Both the position numbers and the translations under genes were made by a program. Below the pieces are notes generated by a model. It did no database searches. It had not been told where the DNA came from and was given only the letters and a program-made list of their open reading frames with translations. This document shows, piece by piece, positions 53,218 through 63,407 of a DNA stretch of 64,000 bases (positions are counted from its first letter, which is position 1; each line of letters starts with the position of its first letter). Source of the DNA: Paraburkholderia bryophila (GTDB lineage Bacteria; Pseudomonadota; Gammaproteobacteria; Burkholderiales; Burkholderiaceae); NCBI RefSeq assembly GCF_013409255.1, contig NZ_JACCAS010000002.1, positions 310,001 to 374,000 of the forward strand. The letters are read 5' to 3'.

Positions 53218-54108
53218 CTAAATACGCGCTGGGAGCGCCACGGCAAAGAATTCCGTCGCGCGGCGCACGCGTGCCGGTACGAACCGGCGCTTCGGCCACA
53301 CGAGACTAACGTCTCTGACGTCGCCGATGAAGTCGTCGAGAATCGAAATCACGTCCGGGTGCCGGAGTTCATCGGCGAGCGAGAGCTTCGCGAACAGACC
53401 GATTCCCACACCGGCCAACACACCCGCGCGGATCGTTTCGACACTGTTCGACGAGAGGTTGCCGCGCACGGACACACTGAATCGACCTTCCGGTCCGACA
53501 AACGGCCAATTCGCCGACTCCAGCAGACCGCCATATAACAGGCAATTGTGATCGGTGAGTTCGGCGGGCGTTTTGGGGATGCCGTGTTGCTCGAAGTAGC
53601 GACGCGAGCCGACGCAAACGAGCGGCGTGCTGGCCACGCGCTTGACGACCGCATCAGGATCGTCGACCCGGCCCACCCGGATCGCCAGATCGATTCGATC
53701 GTCCACCATGTCCCGCACGAAGTCGGAAAGAATCAGATCGACCTGAAGGCCGGGATTGAGCGACAACAGCTCGGGGATGAGCGGCAGCACATGAAGACGG
53801 CCGAAGGTCGAGGCGACCGCGATCCTGATTGGACCCGAGACCTCCAGCGTGCTGCTGCTCAGTTCGCTATCGGCCTCATCCATCTCGTCGACCAGCGGCT
53901 TCGTGCGGTCGTAGTAACGCTGCCCCTGATCGGTCAGCGTCACGCTGCGTGTGCTTCGGTTGAAGAGCATCACGCCGAGGCGTTTCTCCAGCGCGCCGAT
54001 GGACTTGCTGATCGCGGACTGTGAGTCGCCGGTTCTGCGCGCCGCAGCGGAAAAACCGCCCGCTTCGACGACGGCGATGAAGGCATTCAATTCCTGAAAC
54101 CGGTCCAT
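53218..54108 (-). CDS. LysR-family regulator
   Basis: A 296-residue LysR of the CrgA/DhcR-like group: MDRFQELNAFIAVVEAGGFSAAARRTGDSQSAISKSIGALEKRLGVMLFNRSTRSVTLTDQG, then an effector domain with DLAIRVGRVDDPDAVVKRV. The ATG follows GGAGAAGG and fits the family start. Divergent from the SDR gene at 54231 across 122 bp, the usual arrangement for a LysR controlling its neighbour. Confidence 0.88.
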   Translation of the reverse strand: MDRFQELNAFIAVVEAGGFSAAARRTGDSQSAISKSIGALEKRLGVMLFNRSTRSVTLTDQGQRYYDRTKPLVDEMDEADSELSSSTLEVSGPIRIAVASTFGRLHVLPLIPELLSLNPGLQVDLILSDFVRDMVDDRIDLAIRVGRVDDPDAVVKRVASTPLVCVGSRRYFEQHGIPKTPAELTDHNCLLYGGLLESANWPFVGPEGRFSVSVRGNLSSNSVETIRAGVLAGVGIGLFAKLSLADELRHPDVISILDDFIGDVRDVSLVWPKRRFVPARVRRATEFFAVALPARI

Positions 54109-54230
54109 CGTGGCCTTCTCCTCGATTAATTCTCTCGAAGAATAAACCTTATGAACAACCCGCTGATTATCAATGCGGGGACCTGCCACTACGATGATCT
54201 CAACATTCACGAACACACAGAAGGTGTCTC

Positions 54231-54980
54231 ATGTCCTCTCTCAACGACAAGATCGCCGTGATCAGCGGCGGCACGACCGGTATCGGTCTGGCGATTGCCC
54301 GGCGCTTCGTCGCCGAAGGTGCTCATGTGGTGATTTTCGGCCGTCGGCAAGCGCAGCTCGACGAGGCCGTCGAACGGATCGGCCGCAACGTCACCGCGAT
54401 TCAGGCCGACGCGACGAAGCTCGACGATCTAGACCGGGTCGTGGCGGCGGTCAAGCGCGAACGAGGTGTCGTCGATATCGTCGTGTCGAATGCGGCGCTG
54501 GTGGAGCAGGCTTCGATCGATACGCTCACGCCCGAGCATTTCGACCGGACGTTCGATCTCAACGCTCGCAGCCCCGTGTTTCTGGTGCAGAAGTTATTGC
54601 CGCTCATGACGCGTGGCGGATCGATCGTACTGGTTTCGTCGGCGATGCACGTGATGGGTATTCCGGGTCATACGACCTACGCGGCGACGAAAGCGGCGTT
54701 GCGTTCCTATGCGCGCACGTGGGCAGCGGAATTCAAGGATCGCGGCATTCGCGTGAACACGCTGAGTCCGGGCGTTACCGACACGCCGATGCTCGATTCG
54801 CAAGGCACCACGCCGGAAGACCGCGAAGCGCTGGTGAAGATGTACCTGAGCATGATCCCGATCAGGCGACTCGCGCAGCCCGACGAAATGGCTAACGCGG
54901 CGGTCTTTCTCGCGTCCGACCAGAGTTCCTATATGACCGGCGCGGATCTGATGCACGACGGTGGCGTCGGGCAGGTTTGA
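54231..54980 (+). CDS. SDR-family oxidoreductase
   Basis: A 249-residue classical SDR. GGTTGIGLAIARRF is the cofactor loop, NAAL replaces the NNAG motif, and SSAMHVMGIPGHTTYAATKAAL supplies Ser-Tyr-Lys. SGRRQ-like basic residues after beta-2 (FGRRQAQ) suggest NADPH. The C-terminal FLASDQSSYMTGADLMHDGGVGQV is typical. AAGG lies eight bases before the ATG. Probably a LysR-controlled detoxification or carbonyl-reduction enzyme, co-transcribed with the NADP-binding gene 31 bp downstream. Substrate unknown. Confidence 0.82.
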   Translation: MSSLNDKIAVISGGTTGIGLAIARRFVAEGAHVVIFGRRQAQLDEAVERIGRNVTAIQADATKLDDLDRVVAAVKRERGVVDIVVSNAALVEQASIDTLTPEHFDRTFDLNARSPVFLVQKLLPLMTRGGSIVLVSSAMHVMGIPGHTTYAATKAALRSYARTWAAEFKDRGIRVNTLSPGVTDTPMLDSQGTTPEDREALVKMYLSMIPIRRLAQPDEMANAAVFLASDQSSYMTGADLMHDGGVGQV

Positions 54981-55011
54981 GCGAGCCGACCACTTATTCA
55001 TGGAGAGATCA

Positions 55012-55605
55012 ATGAGCTACGCAATCATCGGGCTTGGCAAGATCGGTACGGCCATCGCTCACGCATTTGCCCAACAGGGAATCGAAGTCATCGTGGCAGG
55101 TCGGCGACCGGTGGACGCGCTCGCGGCGCAGATCGGGGCGTCGCTCGTGCCCAAGCCTATTGAGGACGCCGTTAAGGCCGATGTCGTCATCCTCGCCGTT
55201 CCTTTCGCCGTTCATAGCGACATCGGGCGGATGGCCGACAACTGGCAAGGGAAGATCGTGATCGACGCCACCAACGCATTCGGCGTGCCGCCGGAAGAGC
55301 TGGACGGGCTGCCCTCCACTGCCGCTGTGGCGAAAGCGTTTCCGGGGGCGAAGGTGGTGAAGGCCTTCAACCATGTGGCGGCAGCGACGCTGGCGCAAGG
55401 GCCGACAACACCCGCAGGCAGCCGACGAGTCGTGTTTGTTTCCAGCGACGACGATGCGGCCAGCGCGTCGGTGGCGGCGCTCGCCGAGCGGCTCGGCTTC
55501 GCGCCGATCGAACTGGGGAAGATCGGCGAAGGTGGGTTACTTGTTCAGGCGCGAGGCCGCACGTGGGGGCGGCTTATTTTTCAGGACCTGGTTAAGTTTG
55601 ATTGA
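55012..55605 (+). CDS. NADP-dependent oxidoreductase, F420-reductase-like
   Basis: A 197-residue Rossmann protein: MSYAIIGLGKIGTAIAHAFA nucleotide loop, AGRRPVDAL basic residues for NADP, DVVILAVPF, IDATNAF and VVKAFNHVAA. This is the F420-oxidoreductase-NADP-binding (PF03807-type) family found also in bacteria lacking F420. GGAGAG precedes the ATG. Runs in the same direction as the SDR gene, likely one operon under the divergent LysR. Confidence 0.82.
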   Translation: MSYAIIGLGKIGTAIAHAFAQQGIEVIVAGRRPVDALAAQIGASLVPKPIEDAVKADVVILAVPFAVHSDIGRMADNWQGKIVIDATNAFGVPPEELDGLPSTAAVAKAFPGAKVVKAFNHVAAATLAQGPTTPAGSRRVVFVSSDDDAASASVAALAERLGFAPIELGKIGEGGLLVQARGRTWGRLIFQDLVKFD

Positions 55606-55846
55606 TGTTCCCGCGTTCGGATAAATCGCGAATTCGGTAGCGACGTTTCCAATAACAATCCGCATTGTCAGTGCGATCGATTGAGCGTCAGGAAAATTCT
55701 CGACTGAATCGCAGACAACTGCCTGGGCTGGCATGCGGGCCGCATTAACTTCATTGTCTGACTGTCAATGGCGACGATTTTCGCTATTTGTCAATTAAAC
55801 TCGCGCTCTTTGCATTTGCACTGAGAGCGCGCCAGCGGGTGACAGC

Positions 55847-56056
55847 ATGAAGTGGATTCACGACAAAGCAGCGCTTCTGCTAGCGGCCCTCGCCTGTGCC
55901 GGCGCTGCGTGGGGACTCATTCACTACTCGGGCCAGTGGTTCTATCTGCTGCTGTTCGTTCTGGCCTTTGCCGGATTGTTCGCCGACAACCGGCGCTTAC
56001 GGGCACGTTTGAGAAACCTGGGCGAAGATCCAGCCCGCAAACCCCGCCGCGACTAG
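55847..56056 (+). CDS. Small two-helix membrane protein, unknown
   Basis: A 69-residue frame with two hydrophobic segments (ALLLAALACAGAAWGLI and FYLLLFVLAFAGLFA) and a basic tail with RRLRARLRNLGED. GGGTGA lies before the ATG. Probably an inner-membrane protein. No family recognised. Confidence 0.5.
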   Translation: MKWIHDKAALLLAALACAGAAWGLIHYSGQWFYLLLFVLAFAGLFADNRRLRARLRNLGEDPARKPRRD

Positions 56057-56217
56057 ATCGAAGAGGCTTCGACGCGTGCAAATATCCGCTCGCGCTTAGC
56101 GAACTGGATCGCACCTGCGTCAATCGCCTCCAATTCACCCCAAATGCCGGTTCCCCCACATACCTTCGCCTTACGATTTGTCATCCTGACACCTCAGGCG
56201 TGTGTGGGGAGGTCGCC

Positions 56218-56496
56218 ATGTCGGTCTATGTCGATGAAGGGTTCCGGCCCTGTGTCACGGAATGCGCGACGGTCGCGTTCCGGGTCTGCTGCGATGATCG
56301 CGTGCAGATCTTCGAAGTCAGCGCCGAGGCGCTGATCACCTTCTGCGGCGCGGCCAGCAAGCGCAAGCAGGACCTGCTGATCGCGTTCGAAGACGCGCAG
56401 CAGGAAATCCTGTCCGTCGCGGCACACAAATGGACGTTCAGACCGACCGAGGCGGTGCGGCTCGGCCTCGACGAATTCCGAATGGTCAGACATTAG
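56218..56496 (+). CDS. DUF1488-like protein
   Basis: A 92-residue protein: VAFRVCCDDRVQIFEVSAEALITFCGA, then a helix and DEFRM at the end. The order (substrate-like beta strands, VSxEAL, and an acidic end) fits DUF1488, small proteins of unknown role. GGGAGG lies five bases before the ATG. Codon use agrees with neighbours. Confidence 0.6.
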   Translation: MSVYVDEGFRPCVTECATVAFRVCCDDRVQIFEVSAEALITFCGAASKRKQDLLIAFEDAQQEILSVAAHKWTFRPTEAVRLGLDEFRMVRH

Positions 56497-56515
56497 CTGT
56501 GCCAGAATCGCGCTC

Positions 56516-57307
56516 ATGACCTGGATCGCCGCCCTGCCGATGTATAACGTCACGCCCGCTCTCGCCTTCGAATGGCGCGAGTGGCTGGCCGACGTGTTGC
56601 TGCGGGTCAAACCCGCCTGCCGCATCGTCGAACCCGACGAAGAATTGCACGGCTTCTGGCGCCGCCCCAATCTGCTGATCTCGCAGACCTGCGGCTATCC
56701 GCTGATGCATGGCTTGCACAAGCAGGTTCAGTTGATCGCCACGCCGCGTTACGACGCGCCGGGTTGCGAAGGCGCGGACTATTCGAGCGTGCTGGTGACT
56801 CGCGCCGACGCGCCGTTCGACACGCTGGCCGCCTGCCGAGACGCGCGTGCCGCCTACAACCAGGACGACTCGAATAGCGGTATGAACGTATTTCGCCACG
56901 CCGTCGCGCCGCTCGCGCAAGGCGGCGCATTTTTCAGCGCGGTCGTGCGGACCGGTTCGCATCTCGGATCGTTGCGTGCGGTTGCGGAAAATCGCGCGGA
57001 CGTCGCCGCGATCGACTGCGTGACGTTCGCGTTTATCGCCGATGAAATGCCGGAACTCGCGCGGCAAATGCGCCGGATCGGCTTGACGGCGCCGTCGCCG
57101 GGACTTCCGTTGATCGCGTCGAATACCGTGCCGTCGCAGACTATCGAAGCCCTGCGCGACGCGTTGAACGACACGCTCGCCACCCAGCCAGAACGCGTAA
57201 AACGCCTGCGTTTGCAGGGCTTTTCCACGCTGACGCTCGCCGACTACGCACGCATCGAGCAACTCGAAGACGAAGCGCGCGCCGCCGGCTATCCGCGCCT
57301 CGCCTGA
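56516..57307 (+). CDS. PhnD/SsuA-like periplasmic-binding-fold protein without signal peptide
   Basis: A 263-residue protein. MTWIAALPMYNVTPAL, RPNLLISQTCGYPL, YDAPGCEGADYSSVLVTR, YNQDDSNSGMNVFRHAV, GSHLGSLRAVAENRADVAAIDCVTFAF and PLIASNTVPSQTIEAL correspond to the phosphonate-binding-like (PF12974) fold. No signal peptide or lipobox is present, and no permease or ATPase is adjacent, so it probably works in the cytoplasm as a ligand-binding or sensing protein. It is convergent with the liu operon. Confidence 0.75.
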   Translation: MTWIAALPMYNVTPALAFEWREWLADVLLRVKPACRIVEPDEELHGFWRRPNLLISQTCGYPLMHGLHKQVQLIATPRYDAPGCEGADYSSVLVTRADAPFDTLAACRDARAAYNQDDSNSGMNVFRHAVAPLAQGGAFFSAVVRTGSHLGSLRAVAENRADVAAIDCVTFAFIADEMPELARQMRRIGLTAPSPGLPLIASNTVPSQTIEALRDALNDTLATQPERVKRLRLQGFSTLTLADYARIEQLEDEARAAGYPRLA

Positions 57308-57323
57308 GTTTTACACCTGAGCG

Positions 57324-59348
57324 TTACGCCGACTTCACGTCCAGCACCAGAAGCTGCGCGCCGTCGGCCACCTGATCGCCCACTGCATACAACACTTCCG
57401 ACACCGTTCCCGCCGCCGGCGCGCCGATCGTGTGCTCCATCTTCATCGCTTCCATCACGATCAGCGGTGTGCCCTTCTCCACCACCGTGCCCGGTTCGAC
57501 CAGCACCGCGATCACCTTGCCCGGCATCGGCGCGGTCAGACGGCCTTCGCCACCTTCCGCATCCGCGGCATGCGCGAGCAGGTTCTGCCACTCGAACGCC
57601 AGCGTTTCGCCGAGGCAGAACACGTGGAACGTATCGCCATCCACGAACACGCGGCCAGTTGCCCGTGCATCGCCGATAGTCGCGCGGAACTCGTGCTCGC
57701 CCGCGCAGGCCGACCAACTGAAGCCCTCACTCACGCCGTCGTGTTCCAGCGTTTGCGTGTCGCCGTCGCGAGCGAACGTGACGGTGAACGCGCTTTCGTC
57801 GTCGAGATTGCGCCAGCCGAGCGTCTGCGTGTAGCCGCTATTCAGCCGCCAATGCGACAACGCGTCCCACGGCGACGCGCCATGGGATGTGCCGCCTTCG
57901 CGCGTCAGCAGCGCCGCGCAGGCGAGCGCCAGCGCTTCCTTGAACGGCTTCTTCACCGGCGCGAACAACGCGTCGTGATGACGCTCGATCAAGCCGGTAT
58001 CCAGATCGCCCGTGGCGAACGGTTCGCTCGTGACAATGCGCTGCAGGAACTCGACGTTGGTATGCGGGCCGACCACTTCGCACGCGTGCAGCGCGCGGCT
58101 CATGCGCGCCAAGGCTTCCTCGCGCGTGGCGCCATGCACGATCAGCTTGGCGATCATCGGATCGTAGAACGGCGTGATGGTGTCGCCTTCGCGCACGCCG
58201 CTGTCGATCCGCACCGGCGCCTTGCGTCCCGGCTCGCCCATGCCGATCACGAACTCCACGCCTTCCGGCATGCGCAGATGTTTGAGCGTACCCGTCGACG
58301 GCAAAAAGCCGCGCGCCGGATGTTCCGCGTAGATTCGCGCTTCGATCGCGTGGCCGTCGAGCTTGAGTTGTTCCTGCGTGAGCGGCAGCGGTTCGTCGCC
58401 GGCGACGCGCAGTTGCCATTCCACCAGGTCCTGCCCCGTCACCATTTCGGTCACCGGATGCTCGACCTGCAGGCGCGTGTTCATTTCCATGAAGTAGAAA
58501 TCGCCGCTGGCGGTCATGATGAACTCGACCGTGCCCGCGCCGACGTAATTCACCGCGCGCGCCGCGGCCACCGCCGCCTCGCCCATCTCGCGTTTGATTT
58601 CAGCAGAGAGACCCGGCGCCGGCGCTTCTTCCAGCACCTTCTGGTGACGCCGCTGCACCGAGCAATCGCGATCGAACAGATACACCGCGCCGCCATGGCG
58701 ATCCGCGAACACCTGCACTTCCACGTGACGCGGCCGCGTCAGATACTTTTCGATCAGCACGCGATCGTTGCCGAAGCTGCTCGCAGCCTCGCGCTTGCAC
58801 GACGCCAATGCCGCCACGAAATCCTCGCTGCGTTCGACCACGCGCATGCCCTTGCCGCCGCCGCCGGCGCTTGCCTTCAGCAGCACCGGATAGCCGATCG
58901 CATCCGCCTCACGGTGCAGCAACGGCGGGTCCTGATCGTCGCCGTGATAGCCCGGCACGAGCGGCACGGCCGCCGCATGCATCAGCGCCTTCGCGGCGGC
59001 CTTCGAACCCATCGCGGCAATCGCCGCGACCGGCGGTCCGATGAAGACGATCCCGGCCGCCTCGCACTGCTGCGCGAAGTCTTCGTTTTCCGACAGGAAG
59101 CCGTAGCCCGGATGCACCGCTTGCGCACCGGTGGCGCGCGCGGCTTCGATAATGCGCTCGACGCGCAGATAGCTTTCTTTCGCGCTCGATCCGCCGATAT
59201 GCACCGCCTCATCGCAGGCGGCCACGTGTTTCGCGTCGGCGTCCGCATCGGAATAGACCGCCACGCTCGCAATGCCGAGCCGCTTGCAGGTCGCGGCGAC
59301 GCGGCACGCAATCTCGCCGCGGTTGGCTATCAGGATCTTGTTGAACAT
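57324..59348 (-). CDS. liuD: 3-methylcrotonyl-CoA carboxylase, biotin-carrying alpha subunit
   Basis: A 674-residue subunit. The biotin carboxylase part (KILIANRGEIACRV, SAGGGGKGMRVV, EMNTRLQVEHPVTE) is followed by a linker and a C-terminal biotinyl domain with EAMKMEH, the lysine that carries biotin. Together with the beta subunit it carboxylates 3-methylcrotonyl-CoA in leucine breakdown. The ATG at 59348 gives the standard MFNKILIANRG start; an upstream frame to 59513 is not homologous. Last gene of the leftward liu operon in this window; HMG-CoA lyase is not present here. Confidence 0.93.
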   Translation of the reverse strand: MFNKILIANRGEIACRVAATCKRLGIASVAVYSDADADAKHVAACDEAVHIGGSSAKESYLRVERIIEAARATGAQAVHPGYGFLSENEDFAQQCEAAGIVFIGPPVAAIAAMGSKAAAKALMHAAAVPLVPGYHGDDQDPPLLHREADAIGYPVLLKASAGGGGKGMRVVERSEDFVAALASCKREAASSFGNDRVLIEKYLTRPRHVEVQVFADRHGGAVYLFDRDCSVQRRHQKVLEEAPAPGLSAEIKREMGEAAVAAARAVNYVGAGTVEFIMTASGDFYFMEMNTRLQVEHPVTEMVTGQDLVEWQLRVAGDEPLPLTQEQLKLDGHAIEARIYAEHPARGFLPSTGTLKHLRMPEGVEFVIGMGEPGRKAPVRIDSGVREGDTITPFYDPMIAKLIVHGATREEALARMSRALHACEVVGPHTNVEFLQRIVTSEPFATGDLDTGLIERHHDALFAPVKKPFKEALALACAALLTREGGTSHGASPWDALSHWRLNSGYTQTLGWRNLDDESAFTVTFARDGDTQTLEHDGVSEGFSWSACAGEHEFRATIGDARATGRVFVDGDTFHVFCLGETLAFEWQNLLAHAADAEGGEGRLTAPMPGKVIAVLVEPGTVVEKGTPLIVMEAMKMEHTIGAPAAGTVSEVLYAVGDQVADGAQLLVLDVKSA

Positions 59349-59448
59349 GAAATGTCTCGATGAAGTGTGCCGTTGTTCGGGGCTGTTGTTCTGGTCAGAG
59401 CCGTGCGGCGCCCTGGAGAAGATGCGGCGCTCACACGTTCGTGCTGTT

Positions 59449-60234
59449 TCAATCGCGCCAGGACGGCGTGCGTTTTTCGAGGAACGACGCGACGCCTTCG
59501 CGGCCTTCCGCACCAGCCCGCGTGCGCGCGATGCGCGCCGCCGTGTCTTCGATCAGCGCGTCGTTCAACTCGCGGCCCGCGATGTCCTGCACGAGCTGCT
59601 TGCACGCGCGCACCGCTTGCGGTCCGTTCGCGCAGAGCGTGCCGGCGATCTGCTGCACGGTCGCGTCCAGTTGCTCCGCGCTCACCGCTTCGCTGACCAG
59701 ACCGAGACGCAACGCCGTCGCGCAATCGAACTGCTCGGCGGTCGTGAAGTAGCGGCGCGAGGCCTGCTCGCCCAACGCGCGAATCACATACGGCGCGATG
59801 GTTGCGGGAATCAGGCCGAGACGCGCTTCAGAAAGACAGAAACGCGCGCTCTCCACCGCCACCACGATATCGCACGCCGAAATCAGGCCCATACCGCCCG
59901 CGTACGCGTCGCCGTTCACGCGCGCGATCACCGGCTTGTTGCAGCGATAGATCGACGCCAGCATGTTCGCCAGCAACATTGCGTCGGCGCGGTTCTCGTC
60001 GTCCGAGTAACCGGCCATTTTCTTCATCCAGTTCAGGTCGGCGCCCGCGCAGAAGGCCTTGCCGTTCGCGGCGAGCACCACCGCGCGCACGTCGTCGCGC
60101 GTGTGCAGCGACGTGAAGGCCGAGGTGATCTCGGCGATCATCGTTTCGTTGAACGCGTTGCGCACGTCCGGGCGATTCAGCGTGACCGTGGCGATCTGGG
60201 CGGACACTTCAAGCGTCAGCGTTTCGTATTGCAT
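59449..60234 (-). CDS. liuC: Methylglutaconyl-CoA hydratase (enoyl-CoA hydratase family)
   Basis: A 261-residue crotonase-fold enzyme. VTLNRPDVRNAFNETMI, AFCAGADLNWMKKM (oxyanion-hole region), INAYAGGMGLISACDIVVA-type GDAYAGGMGLIS and EARLGLIPATIAPYV are present. Position between the two carboxylase subunits of the liu operon identifies it as the hydratase converting 3-methylglutaconyl-CoA to HMG-CoA. AGGAG precedes the ATG. Confidence 0.9.
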   Translation of the reverse strand: MQYETLTLEVSAQIATVTLNRPDVRNAFNETMIAEITSAFTSLHTRDDVRAVVLAANGKAFCAGADLNWMKKMAGYSDDENRADAMLLANMLASIYRCNKPVIARVNGDAYAGGMGLISACDIVVAVESARFCLSEARLGLIPATIAPYVIRALGEQASRRYFTTAEQFDCATALRLGLVSEAVSAEQLDATVQQIAGTLCANGPQAVRACKQLVQDIAGRELNDALIEDTAARIARTRAGAEGREGVASFLEKRTPSWRD

Positions 60235-60276
60235 CGTGGCTCCTGCGCGGGGTTGCGTGACTGTGCTGTGCGCGCG

Positions 60277-61884
<1,608 letters not shown>

Positions 61885-61912
61885 TGCGTGGTTTCTCCTG
61901 AAGGGTTCACGC

Positions 61913-63094
61913 TCAAGCCGTCTCGGCAAACAGCTCGCGGCCGATCAACATGCGGCGGATTTCGCTCGTGCCCGCGCCGATTTCATAGAGCTTCGCGTCG
62001 CGCCACAAACGACCGACCGGATACTCGTTGATATAGCCGTTGCCACCGAGAATCTGGATCGCTTCGCCGGCCATCCACGTGGCTTTTTCGGCGGTGTAGA
62101 GAATCACACCGGCGCAATCCTTGCGCATCTGGCGCACGTGTTCTGCGCCGAGCGTGTCGAGCTGACGGCCCACCGCGTACAGATACGCGCGGCACGCCTG
62201 CAACGTGGTGTACAGATCGGCCACCTTGCCCTGAATCAATTGGAATTCGCCGATGGATTGACCGAACTGCTTGCGGTCGTGGATATACGGCACGACCTCG
62301 TCCATGACCGCGACCATGATGCCGGTCGGGCCGCCCGCGAGCACCGCGCGTTCGTAGTCGAGACCGCTCATCAGCACCTTCACGCCGCCGTTGAGCTGAC
62401 CGAGAATATTTTCTTCCGGTACTTCGACGTTCTCGAACACCAGTTCGCCGGTGTGCGAGCCACGCATGCCGAGCTTGTCGAGCTTCTGCGCGACCGAGAA
62501 ACCCTTCATGCCCTTCTCGACGATAAACGCGGTAATGCCGCGCGAATTCGCTTCGGGATCGGTCTTGGCGTAGACGACCAGCGTGTCGCAATCCGGGCCG
62601 TTGGTGATCCACATCTTGGTGCCGTTCAGCACGTAGTGGTCGCCCTTCTTTTCCGCGCGCAGCTTCATGCTGACCACGTCCGAGCCGGCGTTCGGCTCGC
62701 TCATGGCGAGCGCGCCGACGTGTTCGCCGGAGACCAGCTTGGGCAGGTATTTTTCTTTTTGCGCGGTGGTGCCGTTGCGGTGAATCTGGTTGACGCACAG
62801 ATTCGAATGCGCGCCGTACGACAAGCCGACCGACGCCGACGCCCGCGAGATTTCTTCCATCGCGATCATGTGGGCGGTGTAGCCCATGTTCGCGCCGCCG
62901 TATTCTTCCGAGACCGTCATGCCCAGCACGCCCAGATCGCCGAATTTGCGCCACAGGTCCATGGGAAACTGGTCCGTGCGATCGATTTCCGCTGCGCGCG
63001 GAGCGATTTCTTTGGCAGCGAATCCCGCGATGCTGTCACGCAGCATTTCGATTTCTTCGCCGAGCGGGAATTGCAAACCGGGCAGGTTGCGCAT
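61913..63094 (-). CDS. liuA: Isovaleryl-CoA dehydrogenase
   Basis: A 393-residue acyl-CoA dehydrogenase. [47 protein letters not shown] and [42 protein letters not shown] are characteristic; the isovaleryl type carries its catalytic Glu in the GLDYERAV helix region, where Glu is present, rather than at the usual C-terminal position, which here is Gly in YEIGAGT. First gene of the leucine/isovalerate operon, GGAG nine bases before the ATG, under the two operators upstream. Confidence 0.93.
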   Translation of the reverse strand: MRNLPGLQFPLGEEIEMLRDSIAGFAAKEIAPRAAEIDRTDQFPMDLWRKFGDLGVLGMTVSEEYGGANMGYTAHMIAMEEISRASASVGLSYGAHSNLCVNQIHRNGTTAQKEKYLPKLVSGEHVGALAMSEPNAGSDVVSMKLRAEKKGDHYVLNGTKMWITNGPDCDTLVVYAKTDPEANSRGITAFIVEKGMKGFSVAQKLDKLGMRGSHTGELVFENVEVPEENILGQLNGGVKVLMSGLDYERAVLAGGPTGIMVAVMDEVVPYIHDRKQFGQSIGEFQLIQGKVADLYTTLQACRAYLYAVGRQLDTLGAEHVRQMRKDCAGVILYTAEKATWMAGEAIQILGGNGYINEYPVGRLWRDAKLYEIGAGTSEIRRMLIGRELFAETA

Positions 63095-63242
63095 TGCGGT
63101 GTCTCCAGAGTTCGTTGGCGGCCGGTCAGCCTGGTCAGACTGACGGCGAACCGAGTGCGGCTCGGCGGACGGCGGCGGCCTTGTGAGCCGCCCCTGTCGT
63201 CACGCACGAGGCGCGAAACGTTCAAGCCGCATTTCACGCTAG

Positions 63243-63260
63243 ATTGACGTAAGCGTCAAT
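63243..63260. promoter_or_regulatory. liuO: Palindromic operator ATTGACG-4-CGTCAAT (LiuR-like)
   Basis: A perfect 7-bp palindrome with 4-base spacer. From established comparative work, LiuR (MerR family) sites of branched-chain catabolism genes have the TTGACGT-type core seen here. It lies 149 bp before the liuA start. No MerR gene is in the window. Confidence 0.7.
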
Positions 63261-63269
63261 AGGTATTTT

Positions 63270-63282
63270 TGAGTGTCACTCA
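63270..63282. promoter_or_regulatory. Palindrome TGAGTGTCACTCA, candidate TetR operator
   Basis: Perfect 6-bp arms around one base, ten bases from the LiuR-like site and located between liuA and the divergent TetR gene. Suits binding by that TetR protein. Confidence 0.6.
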
Positions 63283-63407
63283 GAAATGATCCGGCGCGCA
63301 TCCGAAGCGGGCGTGTCGTGATAGGATCGGTGCAGACAGGCTGATCCGGCCTGCGTTCCGGCCGTGCTTCCGGCCGCCTCCGCCTCCCAAATCTGAACTT
63401 GACTCAT

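Noticed and set aside
57432-59363. 643-codon forward frame opposite the carboxylase alpha gene
   Set aside because: Antisense shadow of liuD: it has no homology and its Arg/His-rich composition mirrors the codon bias of the real gene.
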